DNA from: Ascarosepion bandense
Lineage: Eukaryota; Mollusca; Cephalopoda; Sepiida; Sepiidae
Direction: 5' to 3'
DNA length: 64,000 bases
NCBI GenBank assembly: GCA_037127315.1
Contig: JBBBDQ010000192.1
Coordinates: forward strand, 1,943,501 to 2,007,500
Shown: positions 10,701-21,400 of the stretch, piece by piece
How the letters are laid out: each line of letters starts with the position of its first letter
Numbering within the stretch: the first letter of the stretch is position 1
Translations under genes and position numbers: made by a program
Notes under the pieces: model-generated
What the model was told of the DNA's origin: nothing
The model's database searches: none
Seen by the model: only the letters and a program-made list of their open reading frames with translations

Positions 10701-13700
10701 GATGGGGATGCGGAAATTCAAAATCATGATAGATCATCAAGCATTCAGCTCCATTTTCAACGTTGGCTGTAAATAGCCATAAACTATTATAATGAAAAGA
10801 TGCTGACACTGTGGCAAAGACAGTCACCTGTTAACTCTCTACAAACTGCCCAAGGAGGAAAATCTAATCAAGAAAACCACAGTGAAACCATCTTAATCCA
10901 AAGAAGGATTTTTCTTCAACACTGCAGAAGATTGATGGAGCAGTAGCAGATAATAAAAAAAGACTGGCAGTAGATCCAACAAATAGCAGCTCCATTCCAA
11001 CAAGCACAGCTGCAAAATTGTGTGCAGAAGAACTTTAGAATATTGCTGATATATTGCCAGGGTCACATTACAATCACAGGCATATGTGAGGATTTTTGTG
11101 AATACTTTCAGAAACTTTCTACAAGGGTAACTGGACTGTTCAGTTCAACACCAATTTAACTGACTTTTCTCATAAATCAACTGAAGTCAGGACTAACAAG
11201 AGCCTAAGTATCAATAGCCTCTCATAAATTTTACATGAAGTTGTTATACATGTTTGTCTCCTTATCTTCAATATCTGTCTGAAACAAAGGAATATTTCCC
11301 ATAGTTTTATCAAGACTCTAGTGAAATTGCTAAGCAAGAACAAACATGGTTTACTGTTGGATTTTAATGAAACTTTCAGGACTTATTTACAAATGAATGA
11401 AATTATTTTTGAAATTATTATTTAAAAAAAAATCTTGGTAAAAATATATATATATATATAATCCCCCCCCGCCCCACACACACACTGTTACCTCCCCCAT
11501 ACTTGAATTCATGAAATTTCAGTAAATTAAATTCTATAGGCAAAATTGGTTTTATTAGTTAAGCATAGGACTCATTGGGGAATGTAGATCATGTATTATT
11601 TTTTTCAACCATTTAGACCCTGTTACCAAAAATCTGCTCCAAACAGTAAAATAAAAAAATGAAATGACATGACATTATTTAATTAGATAAGCTTTTAATT
11701 ACTTTAATAAATAATAGAAATTAAGGACATTATAGTCTGAAGGATTTTTTTTTTCAATTAATAATGAAATTTTAAAGACTTGTAGATGTTAGGTTGGTAA
11801 GTTATTAAGTAAAGACTATATTTACTAATCAAAAATTGAAAAGTTTAATACAAATCATCTAGCCATCATGTTTTAAAATAATTTTCAATTTCTTTTTGTA
11901 TATTTGAAGTTTTTTGTGTGGTAATTTCTGTGTGTACATTAAAAAGGTTATGTATTTTATGGTTTCTTCCTCTTACATGAAAAAAACTTAGACAATTATG
12001 TTGCTTGGGATCACCATACACTTATCTCGCATCTGTCAAGCTCTCATCATATTTCAAATACAAGGGAGGAGAAAGTTTAACTCCATACCTAAGAAATATT
12101 TTTGTTCTAAATTTCACACTATAAGTAAGTAATACTTGTGTAAATCAGATTAATTTAACATTTTTTTCAAAAATAATGTGTCACAGATGTATATTCTATT
12201 TTTGCAAAATTTTTAAAACCGAGAACTAACTTTTGCATACAAATGTGTCCATCACTCAAAAATGGCTGGAAAATTTAAAAATTAAAAATAAAAATCTCTA
12301 AATTTTAGATTCCAATCAATATAATTTCTGTTTGAAATACAGAGTATTTTGCTTACTGGAAATAGTAAATTTAGTCATTTAGCTTTCTATTAAAACTAAA
12401 ATAAAAAGTTTCATGAAAACGTTTTTATTTCTAAAAATTCAATTTAAAAGTTATCAAAAATAAGTAGAGGAACTTGTTTTAAAGAATAAAGTAGTATTAT
12501 TATTTTCTATAATAATAGTAAAAATATAATTTAAAAATTCCATATATTCTTTTTCTTGAGGCTCTGCCCCAATGATTCTTGTTGCATTAACCAACATCCC
12601 ATTAACTCACTTCAAGGAAATGGCAAAGTTCACTTCTTGAGTGCCTGGAAAAAACTGAAGTTGTTTCAAATTCATGAAAATTTAATTTATTAACTTTTAT
12701 TATAAATATTATTAGTTAATTGATACCAAACTTCAAAAGAAATTTCATAATGAAAACACCATTAGTTCTATCTAATTTGAAGACTAAAACGCTCAGTTAA
12801 AAAAAAAAAAAAAAAATGAACGGCAACCACTTGAATTCTTGGTAAACTTGTCATATTTTTCTATCAGCATATGGTAAAAAAAAAATTTGAAGGTTTAGGC
12901 AATGAAGTCTGATCAAATTTAATGTTCAACTGCATGTGTGGTTTGAATTACGGTAAAACTGGAAACAATTTACAAACAGTGAAAACAAGTTACAAAAATA
13001 AAAAAGACAAATTTGAATTTTTACAAGAAATAAATCTGAATAATGTTTAATTTTTTTTTTTAATAAAAAGAATATTGGGATGCCAACCTTATTCATGTTG
13101 TTATATTGGATTAGGTACCTCCACAAAATCGAAAATTTAAAAGCTTAATACAAATAATTGACCCCGTCAATTTTTAAAATAATTAAAAACATTTTAATTG
13201 TGTGTTTTTTACTGCCTGTATTTTTATTTGTATGGATGGCCTTATGTGATATTTATGATTAAAGGGTTGTCTTCCCTTACATAAAAAATTAAATTCGTAT
13301 ATTCTTGTTGCCTTCGGCCTCTCTACTTTACCCTTGTTTACAACTTCCGTTTCTCATTATGTCACTCAACACTTGAGATAGGCCGTGTAGATCAGATTAC
13401 CTTCACTGATGAAATGTTATAGCAAATATTTCAGAGAGTAAGCAAGTACATTTGTTTGAAAACAGATAAAGGTAAGTTTTAACTTAAAAAATTGACTTCA
13501 ATAACGTGTCAGTGACATATATTTTATTTTTGCCAGATTTTAAAAACAGGAATGTGGCTACTGTTTAAAAATGTGTCGCTCAATCAAAAAAAATAAAAAT
13601 GGCTATACTTTTAATTTTTTTTTTTAATCTGAAAAATTTTAGATTCCAATCAATATAATTTTGCTTTAAAATATGCCAGTGTATTTTGTTTACTGGAATT

Positions 13701-16700
13701 ACTAAATTTAATCTCTTCACTTTCAATTAAGACTAATTTTAAACCTAAAATATAACTTACTTATTTTAAAAATTTCATTTTAAAATCAGGTATTGAAAAT
13801 TTATACTGAAAAGTGGAGGTACCTATATTGTAGAGCATTTTTTAAATATTTTAAAATTTTTTTAATTATTTCTAACACGTTCGAAATTGTTGTAGAAAGT
13901 TTTTTTTTTTCTTACATCAGTGCGATATCCAAACTGCCACTATTTTATTAAGTAAAAAAAACGTAATTGTTACACAATGCACTTTTTTTGGCCATGAAAG
14001 ACATTAATTTAGAAATTCTTGCATAAATCAAATAATGGTTGGATTTTGATGAAAACTTCAGGACTTATTTATAATTGAATGAAATCAATTTTGATTGCAT
14101 TATTTTTAGAAAATATTAGTAAAAATATATATATTTTTTAAGTATGTTACCCCCCGCCCCCCACCAATTAAATTCCAGAAATGTGTAACAATTTGACTAC
14201 AGGTCACTCTAAAACTAATATAAAAAAATTCAGGAGTCATTGGGGAATGCTGATTCACTGTTTTTTTTTTCTTTAATAGTCCCCGTCTTTCTAAAAAGTA
14301 TGTCCAAATTGCGAAAAATGCAATAACTATGCTAATTTTTATGTGGATAAACTTCTGATTGCTTTTCTGAACAATATAAATTAAGCATATCATAGTCTGA
14401 AAAGAAAAAAAAATTCAATGAATAATTAATTTTTACAATAGTTATTTTCATCTTTTTTCATTTTTTAATTATATATAAAAATTATATATAAAAAAGTTTA
14501 AAAATTATTGTTATATTTTTTCCTCTAATGGGCCGACTGGGATTTGTAACTAATGCATGTAGACTACAATTACTAATCGAAAATTTAAAAGTTTAATACA
14601 AATAATTGACCCTGTCAATTTTTAAAATAATTAAAAACATTTTAATTGTGTGCATTTTGATTTTATTTGTAGGGGGGGGGCTCGGTGATATTTAGCATTA
14701 AAAGGTCACGTGATTCAAGGATTGTCTTCTCTTACAGAATAAATTACATTCATATATTTTTGTTGCCTTCGGGCCCTCCTTCAGCTTGTCATTAAATCTT
14801 TCAACACTTGAGACAAGCTGTCATGCTCGGGCTACCTAATCTGATAACAAATTACAGGGAATATTTCTGAGAGCAAGCACAATGTTTGAAATCAGATAAA
14901 GGTAAGTTTTAATTTAAAAAATTGACTTCAATAATGTGTCAGTGACGTATATTTTATTTTTGCCAGATTTTTAAAACAGGAATGTGGCTATGGTTTATAA
15001 ATTTGTCGATCAATCAAAAAAAAATGGTGGTACTTTTAATTTTTTTTTTTTAATCTGAAAATTTTTAGATTCCAATCAATATAATATTGCTTTAAAATAC
15101 GGCAATGTATTTTGTTTACTGGAATTACTAAATTTAATCTCGACTTTCAATTAAAGCTAATTTTAAAGCTTGAAGATAACTTATTTTTAAAATTTCAATT
15201 TAAATTTAGGTGTAGAAAAATGAGTGGAGGTACCTACTCTATATTGGATGGCTCAAAGATTCACAGAGAAAACTTTAGAGTTGGAAAATAATATACGTTT
15301 ATGCACATTTTTATAAGATAAAATGTTGATTTTATTCAGAATTGAAAAGCAATTTTGACCCATTTTTTAAATTTTAATCTCTAACTTAAGGTTTGAAAGT
15401 TTGGCAGACCTGAAGGACTACCACCACCTTTAAATTTGTTGTTTTTTTATTTTACTTTTTTCAGTGCGATTACACCCTAAACTTTCCGATTGACAAAAAT
15501 ATTTTTTGAAAATTTTCAATATTTCAACAATTTTAGGTGGGGGAGGGGGTCTCAATTTTTCAAACAACGTTAAAATCGATCCTCCATTTTGGAACCACTC
15601 ACCGGTAGTAAATTGGTTGATTATCATTTTTTTTTTTTTTTTTTTACTTTTCTCAGTACATTCTTATCGATTAAACCCTAAACTTTCCGATTGATAAAAA
15701 AAAATTATAAAAATTTCAACATTTAAACAATTAGGGGGGTGGTGGCTCAGTTTTTCATACAACCTTAAGTAAATTAAAATTTAAGTAAATTGATCATATG
15801 CAATCAACTTTTTTGCTTGAGGATATTCAACTACTGAATCATTTGCAAAACTTTTTAATAAAGCCATTCTTGGAGTTTCCGAGGAAGATGCCATAAAGAA
15901 TTAAAGAAAACTAGAAAAAGACTAACTCAAGAGCAACAACTCGTCCCCCATTAAAAAAACAAAAACAAAACAAGCGACTCCAACGCGAGTGGTTTCAAAA
16001 TAGATGATCGATTAAACGCTGTATGAGAAAAAGAGGCCCCCACCCTAAAATTGTTTAAATATTGATTTTTTTTCAAAATATTTGATAATTGAAAACTTTA
16101 AACAACAAATTTAAAGGTGGTCGTAAGTCTCCTTCAGGTCCGACGAACGTTTTTCTACAAGTGGCCATATTGGTTAGAAAATGTTTGTAAGAGTTAAGAA
16201 AAAAAATTTGGTAAGTTTTTGTTTTGTTCCCCTAAGCCCCTTTTTACCCCTTCAAATCTTTCCAAAACATCCCTATTTCCGTGCAAATGTATGCTGAACT
16301 CAAATCGGTAATTGTTTATTGAAGAAACCTATCTTTTTTTTCATTTTATCGAGCAGAAAAATATGGAACTTCTTGTCGCTGTTTCTCTCGCCCTGTAACC
16401 ACGGTTCGAAAATGTTATTCACTGCTGACTGAAATCACGCGTAGTTTAACGATTGTTGTGTCTTTTTACTTCCATTTTGCGATTAATGCGCAGAGAATGA
16501 GTTCCGAAACACAACAAATCGCGGAGTAATTACTGCCAAATGAAGTAAACTGAAAGAATTCAGTATCCTACGCCTCAGGTCATTCAGCGGTGAATCAGAA
16601 ATAAGAACGGTGGGAAGGGGGTGAGATATAATAGTCCGATTTATTTCTGGTCGATAACATGAAAAATAAGTACATTTTTTTCTATAAACCATAATCGATT

Positions 16701-17673
16701 TGAGTTCAGCATATACATTTGCACGGAATTAAGGATGTATTGAATTGGAAAGATTTGAAGGGGTAAAGGCCTTCGGGGAGCAGAACAAAAATTTACCAAA
16801 AATTTTTTATTGTCATTACTGCCAGATTTTTAAAAAGGTAAAATTTTGTTTTTTGTTTAAAAAAAAAAAATACACATATTTAAAATAAATTATTACATTT
16901 TTGCTTTTTAGATGAATATTTTTTTTTTTAACTTGCTGGACTAATTCCGACTTACTTTTAATGTTGATGTAAAAATAAAATATATTATCGTGGTCGAACA
17001 TATGTTGTATTTGTAGTTTGAATAATGTTATTTAGAACCTCATTGCGCGAACGTTAGTTTTTTTTTTTGTTTTTTTTTTGCTCAATGCCCTGTGCAGATT
17101 TCAACGAGTGTCACCCTTTTAAAAACTAAATAAAATTATCATGAGTCTGCTTAAACTTTTATTGTCACACTAGCCTGAACTTTTCCTACATTAGACTGGA
17201 TTTATTAAAGTTTTTGGGAAAGAAGAACTACCTTCTGAATAAAAAGATGTAGTGACTTAGTGGGAGTTTCGATCATAATGAAATGCTAATCTTCATTAGA
17301 TCCAGTTCCCCAACGTTCATTCCAAAATAAAAATATATTTTTATCGTTGTATTTTTAAAAAAATACGTGTTTAAAAAAAAAAATCACTGTTTTCATCCAT
17401 TCAAACACTTTGTTGTTTTTAATTTCGAAAATAGTTGAAATGCTAAAAATATTTTGACTTTGAAACAGTAAAACACGGTTGTTGCTGATGTTCAAATTTA
17501 AATTGGACTTGCTTTAAAAGTTTTTTTTTCCATTTCACCTCCACAAAGCAAATTAGTCTAATACAATGTCTAAACTTTGTCAAACTCTCTACAAATAATA
17601 AAAGTTAAAATAAACATACCTGTCCTTCTCCTAAGAATTCAATCTTTTCATACCGGCGTTGCTTGTCATCCAT
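7680..17673 (-). CDS. CDK7: CDK7-like cyclin-dependent kinase, N-terminal part (2 exons, continues off the left edge)
   Basis: Two minus-strand exons encode residues 1-38: exon 1 at 17673-17620 (18 codons) and exon 2 at 7739-7680 (20 codons). Both junctions are in phase 0 with good GT/AG sites. The product begins MDDKQRRYEKIEFLGEGQ and continues FATVYKARDLQDDKIVAVKK. It shows the glycine-rich ATP loop G-E-G-Q-F-A-T-V and the ATP-anchoring lysine of VAVKK. The RRYEK-FLGEGQFATVYKARD pattern is diagnostic of CDK7 rather than CDK1/2, where the loop reads GEGTYG. CDK7 with cyclin H and MAT1 activates cell-cycle CDKs and, within TFIIH, phosphorylates the RNA polymerase II tail. The remaining kinase exons (HRD, DFG, T-loop) are not in this window. 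Intron 1 is 9.9 kb; intron 2 is longer than 7.6 kb. Confidence 0.85.
9076..9355 (+). repeat. Dispersed repeat family R, copy 1
   Basis: Begins gtgtcagcaatgtatatttt and contains caatcaatataatttctgtt, gtattttgcttattggaaat and a final ggtattgaaaatgagtgg-like block. The same ordered blocks recur near 12165, 13500, 14925 and, more diverged, 20395. There is no coding capacity and no clear terminal repeats, so it is a non-autonomous repeat of unknown class. Confidence 0.7.
10140..11300. other. Locally less AT-rich stretch, possible old mobile-element relic
   Basis: Between copies of the R repeat, this stretch has noticeably more G and C than its surroundings, and short open frames on both strands (for example 10525-10827 minus). 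A plus-strand frame reads TTPEDCQAL near 10510-10535. I could not match it to a known family. It is inside CDK7 intron 1 and nothing suggests a host exon. Confidence 0.3.
12165..12480 (+). repeat. Dispersed repeat family R, copy 2
   Basis: Shares with copy 1 the blocks atgtatattctatttttgc, aatggctggaaaa, caatcaatataatttctgtt and attttgcttactggaaatag in the same order. It is the 3' part of the first larger amplified unit. Confidence 0.7.
13500..13835 (+). repeat. Dispersed repeat family R, copy 3
   Basis: Begins aataacgtgtcagtgacata and ends in gaaaagtggaggtacctata. It is very close to copy 4 (14925-15250). Their shared upstream sequence shows that a unit larger than R itself was duplicated. 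Confidence 0.75.
14925..15250 (+). repeat. Dispersed repeat family R, copy 4
   Basis: Begins aataatgtgtcagtgacgta and ends in atgagtggaggtacctactc. Near-identical blocks to copy 3 include gattccaatcaatataat and tgtttactggaattacta. Confidence 0.75.
15403..16141. repeat. Inverted and direct repeats, outer part of a foldback-like structure
   Basis: The segment 15403-15560 (cagacctgaagg ... taggtggggg) recurs in reverse complement at about 16030-16141 (ccccaccctaaaattg ... ccttcaggtc). A direct, diverged copy of part of it lies at about 15640-15750 (ccctaaactttccgattg in both). The region is richer in G and C than the intron average. No transposase frame is present. Confidence 0.7.
16195..16810. 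repeat. Long imperfect inverted repeat (arms about 120 bp)
   Basis: The left arm, about 16204-16320, contains ccccttcaaatctttcc, gtgcaaatgtatgctgaact and caaatcg. The right arm, about 16684-16804, is its reverse complement, with cgatttgagttcagcatat, catttgcacgg and ggaaagatttgaagggg. About 360 bp separate the arms. It resembles a foldback or MITE-type element, 0.8-1.4 kb from exon 1 of the CDK7-like gene. Confidence 0.8.
17620..17673 (-). CDS. CDK7: CDK7-like exon 1 (coding part)
   Basis: Start codon at 17673-17671 on the minus strand, preceded by attcaac. It encodes 18 residues ending in the first part of the glycine loop. The donor gtatgt follows at 17619. The conserved glycine loop is split between this exon and the next. 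Confidence 0.85.
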
Positions 17674-18282
17674 GTTGAATGCTAAGTGATTACCGGAAAT
17701 TAGACACGCACTAAATGTCTGCTTGCTTTCATTTTTATTTAGAAAACAAATTAACAAATAGGTACTATACATTATCACAAGAATTTAATAACTAGAAGAC
17801 GGATCATTTCAGTTTAAAAAAAAAAAGATTTTTTTTTCAATCACTTGATGTTCCTAGTTGTTAAGCTGTTCATTTTTTGAGATTGCCTACCCAAATATGT
17901 TTGTTTATTTTTTTTTTCTTTCAGAATTGCTTTAGTTTTGCTATTTTAGCAATTCTGGAAAAAAGGCCCTAAGTTCTGTTTTCAAAGCATCTGTCTTTCT
18001 TATCAACCCGTTTTTGTCGATACAACGCAGTCTGGCCTATTAAAGTTAGAGAAAAAAAAAAAAAGAAGAAAATAATTTTTGTAGATTAGCTTTTTTTTTC
18101 AGACCTTCCTTCTGTCAGAATAGAAAAATATTATTACTTTTTTTATCGATAGAAATGCGTGTCCTCTTAATAGCGAAAGATTTTCACAGAGTTATCTGCA
18201 CTTATTTATAAACATCGTTCCTTAAAGGACGGCGTATGCATACGAAAATATATTCTATTTTGCAAAAAAAATAAATAAACAA

Positions 18283-18317
<35 letters not shown>

Positions 18318-18416
18318 CGTGTGTCGATTCTGATATTGCTGCCTGAGAGAGGCTTAAATGCTGATTTGCAAACACCGTAGAAAAAGTTTCAGTTTACTTC
18401 TGCACTCGTAGAAAGC
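17674..18416. promoter_or_regulatory. Probable bidirectional promoter between CDK7-like and REXO2-like genes
   Basis: The interval separates two diverging start codons by 743 bp and must hold both 5' UTRs and both core promoters unless far upstream exons exist. It contains a 10-bp hairpin (17922-17931 with 17948-17957, cagaattgct/agcaattctg), T tracts, and an (AC)n(AT)n microsatellite at 18283-18318. No convincing TATA box is placed correctly for either gene, which fits housekeeping promoters. Its role is inferred from gene position only. Confidence 0.55.
18283..18318 (+). repeat. (AC)n(AT)n microsatellite
   Basis: A run of AC dinucleotides passes directly into a run of AT dinucleotides, about 100 bp upstream of the REXO2-like start codon. 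It is likely to vary in length between individuals. Confidence 0.9.
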
Positions 18417-18458
18417 ATGAGCGATTCATCTGAAAGGATTGTTTGGATTGATTTAGAG
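18417..18458 (+). CDS. REXO2: REXO2-like exon 1
   Basis: Encodes [14 protein letters not shown], phase 0, followed by donor gtattt. It carries catalytic D12 and E14 of the first exonuclease motif. It has no open frame of its own long enough to be noticed by ORF length and was found by motif and splice-site reading. Confidence 0.9.
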
Positions 18459-21400
18459 GTATTTTTGTCTTAAGCATCTGCTTTTTTTATTACAAGATTG
18501 TCCTTGGTATGTGCATGTTGAAAACCTAAAAAAAAAAACTTTAAAAGCAATAACTAGTTTTTGGGGTACATTTTACGAGTCTTTTTTTGTTTGACAGTGA
18601 TGTAATTTTAAAAATGTTTTCTTCTGTGACAAGGAATTCGAATTGTTTTTTTTTCTGCTTTGTAATATTACGACAAAATAACCCTAAAAACTTGATAAAA
18701 TAATTTATTTAGGTTCATTTTAAAAGCGATCAAAACAACAAAAAAAGAATCTTTATTCATTCTACTTGTGAATGTCGTCCACACGCGAGAAAACTATTTA
18801 GAATTAAAAACAATGAAAAATAATTAAATAATAAACTCTAAATAACTTCTTCATTTAAGCATAAAAAATAAACTTATTACAATTCGGAGCATAACACAAA
18901 GAATAAAAAGCAAAACAAATGAGTCTTTTTTTTCTTCAGTAAGTGTATAGTGGTTAGTGTACTGTTTTTAGTGTTCAATGAACTAGAGAACTTAATTATT
19001 TTCAATGTAGGCTCTCCAGAACAAAAATGTTAAAGCAAGCAAAAAGGTTAATAATAACTTTAGTTTACTTTCTGTGTCAGCGCATGTGTCACCACGTTCT
19101 CCTTGTAACCGCTTTTTATGTATTTTAAAATTACACATTTTCCTTAAACTGAAGTCAGGATAAACATTAAACTTTTTAAAGTGGACACAAATACGGGGTT
19201 TTGTTGAACTTAACTATACGTCGATCATTACCACTTTAAAAACTTAAATTTTTTTTCAAAAATTATCATGTTCCTAAAGAAATAATGGTTAATCAAATCT
19301 TTACGAAAGTAATTAAATTAACTTGATAATTAGAATGTCAACATCGGATCAAGAAGGGCATCACATATCTCATGGATGACACACAAGAAGAAGACTTAGG
19401 AATGGGAAGGTAAGAATAAAAATGTCAAAACACATTACATTTGCTAATTTTTGAAAGTAAATGTTGCTATTATTAATTATTAGCTTAGTTTGGCACACGT
19501 ATGCAGTGCCCGGTGAGGACTGAACTCCCTATTCAGTAAAAAATGCTTAACATTAACAATACCGCTTCCCAAATATTTCACAACGATCCGCTTTGTACGA
19601 AACTAAATGTTGTTTTATTTCACTACGTAAGATAAAATTAAATGTTTTATGCTTTTTTTTTTTTTAATTTAAAATTTTAGTTCTGTTAGAATTTGTATTA
19701 TACATTTGTATCTATAAATAGTTGACCCTGTTTTTGTTACTATTGTTCCTTGCTGGAATGTTCACATCAGATCTACGATTGCATTGAACTTAGTGTTGGC
19801 ACACAGTTCTTTTTTAATTTCTATTACAGAGAAATTAAATTTTCTCCCTTGAATATTATAAAAAATTTAAGTTGTTAAATTTTAGTGTGTATTGTCTGCT
19901 TTTCTGAGATGAAGTAGATGCTGTGTTGGGCTCCTTGAATTTTAAAAATAATTTTGAATTTGATATATTTCAGTTTGTGGGAAAACAGCTGTTTTACATT
20001 CAGAACCAATCAAAAAGGATTCCCCCCACCAAATTCCAATAAGTGAATTTGGAACTTACCTGGAGGTAATAAAAGGGTGCCAAAGAGTTAATGAAAAGAG
20101 TCAACAAACATCTACTGCTGGAAAATTATCTAAAATTCAATAAAACATTAAATTACAAAAAATATTTTTCTAAATTTTATTTTTTATAGGTACTAGAAAA
20201 ACATTAGATAAGCATTCATCAAGCTATCAACAAATAAACAGCTATTGCCCTGTTAAAAATGCATTTCTGTGATATTTAAAACTAATAGTATGTTTTAATA
20301 CTATGTTTAAAATCAAATTAATTATACGTTAATTAATCAGTTAATATTCCTCAAATAAAGTTTCAAAAAGTATTTAATTTTTTGAAAAATTTTTTAATAA
20401 AGCGAATTACATTACAGTGAATGAGGGCTAAAAATAATGCTTAAACCAATTTTTTAGCACAAAAAAAACTTCTAATCAGTTTAAATTAGTTTTGAAATAG
20501 AGCAAATTATTTTGCTTATTGGAAATATTAAATTTGATTTATTAGCTTGAAATTAAAAATAAAAATGACAAAGATTTTTCATTTTTAAAAATTAATTTTC
20601 AACCTTAGGTATCATGATTCTGTGGAGGTACTTACTTTTATTAAACTTAGTATAATGAATAAATTTGAAGGCATTAAGACACCATCAAAACAAAATTATA
20701 GCATAAATTTAATTTGTGTTAGGTAAATGTGAAAAGAGAAATGTTTATTCTAAGAGTAAATTTTGGGAAAATTAGAGTGTAAAGTATTCTTTTATGTAAA
20801 TGAAATATTTCTGTTGTAATTCTGAAAATTTTTCTTTGTAGCAATGGGAATAGATTGTGCAGGAAAAAATAAGACAAAGATTTGTTTTTTAAAAACTTAA
20901 AAGAACTTACTCAAGTATTGATTCTTCTTATATATAAGAATCTTTAAATAGATTCTGGAAAATACCCGTGAAAAAAATCTCAAACACCCACATTGATGGA
21001 TCAGAAAACGAAGCATTCAAGACAAAAAATTGACTGAACAAGAGATATTAAATTTATATCGTAATATTAGTCAGACAAAGTGAAATATCAAACTTATTTC
21101 CTTTTTGTACATCCATACCCCCTCCCAAAAAATCTAGCAGTTGCTAAAAGAAAAGAATAAATTAAAATTCTTTTAAAATGTTTCACACTAGAAAATGGCA
21201 TTTTATGTTTTTTTTATTCTTCAAACATGTCTTCATTTAATAAAAGAAACTCTTGTGATGAACAGTAATAGTATGAATTTCAAAATCACACTGATAAATT
21301 ACTTTTTTTTTCTTTTTTCTTTTTTTTGTTTAATGAAAATTTCTTTCTGTCTGGTAAAGTGTTTTATTAAACTATGCAATCACCAATTCTCAAGATTTTT

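Larger units (their letters stand above)
11340..15250 (+). repeat. Local amplification: about three successive units of roughly 1.3-1.45 kb
   Basis: Blocks recur in the same order. The opening block ggatttt-atgaaa-cttcagg with ggacttattt occurs near 11360 and 14040. An (at)n plus C-run tract occurs at 11445-11475 and 14128-14162. The block tttaatacaaat occurs near 11850, 13150 and 14592. The R repeat ends each unit, at 12165-12480, 13500-13835 and 14925-15250. The last two units match best (for example aataattgacccygtcaattttt), so they duplicated most recently. All lie in intron 1 of the CDK7-like gene. Confidence 0.7.
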
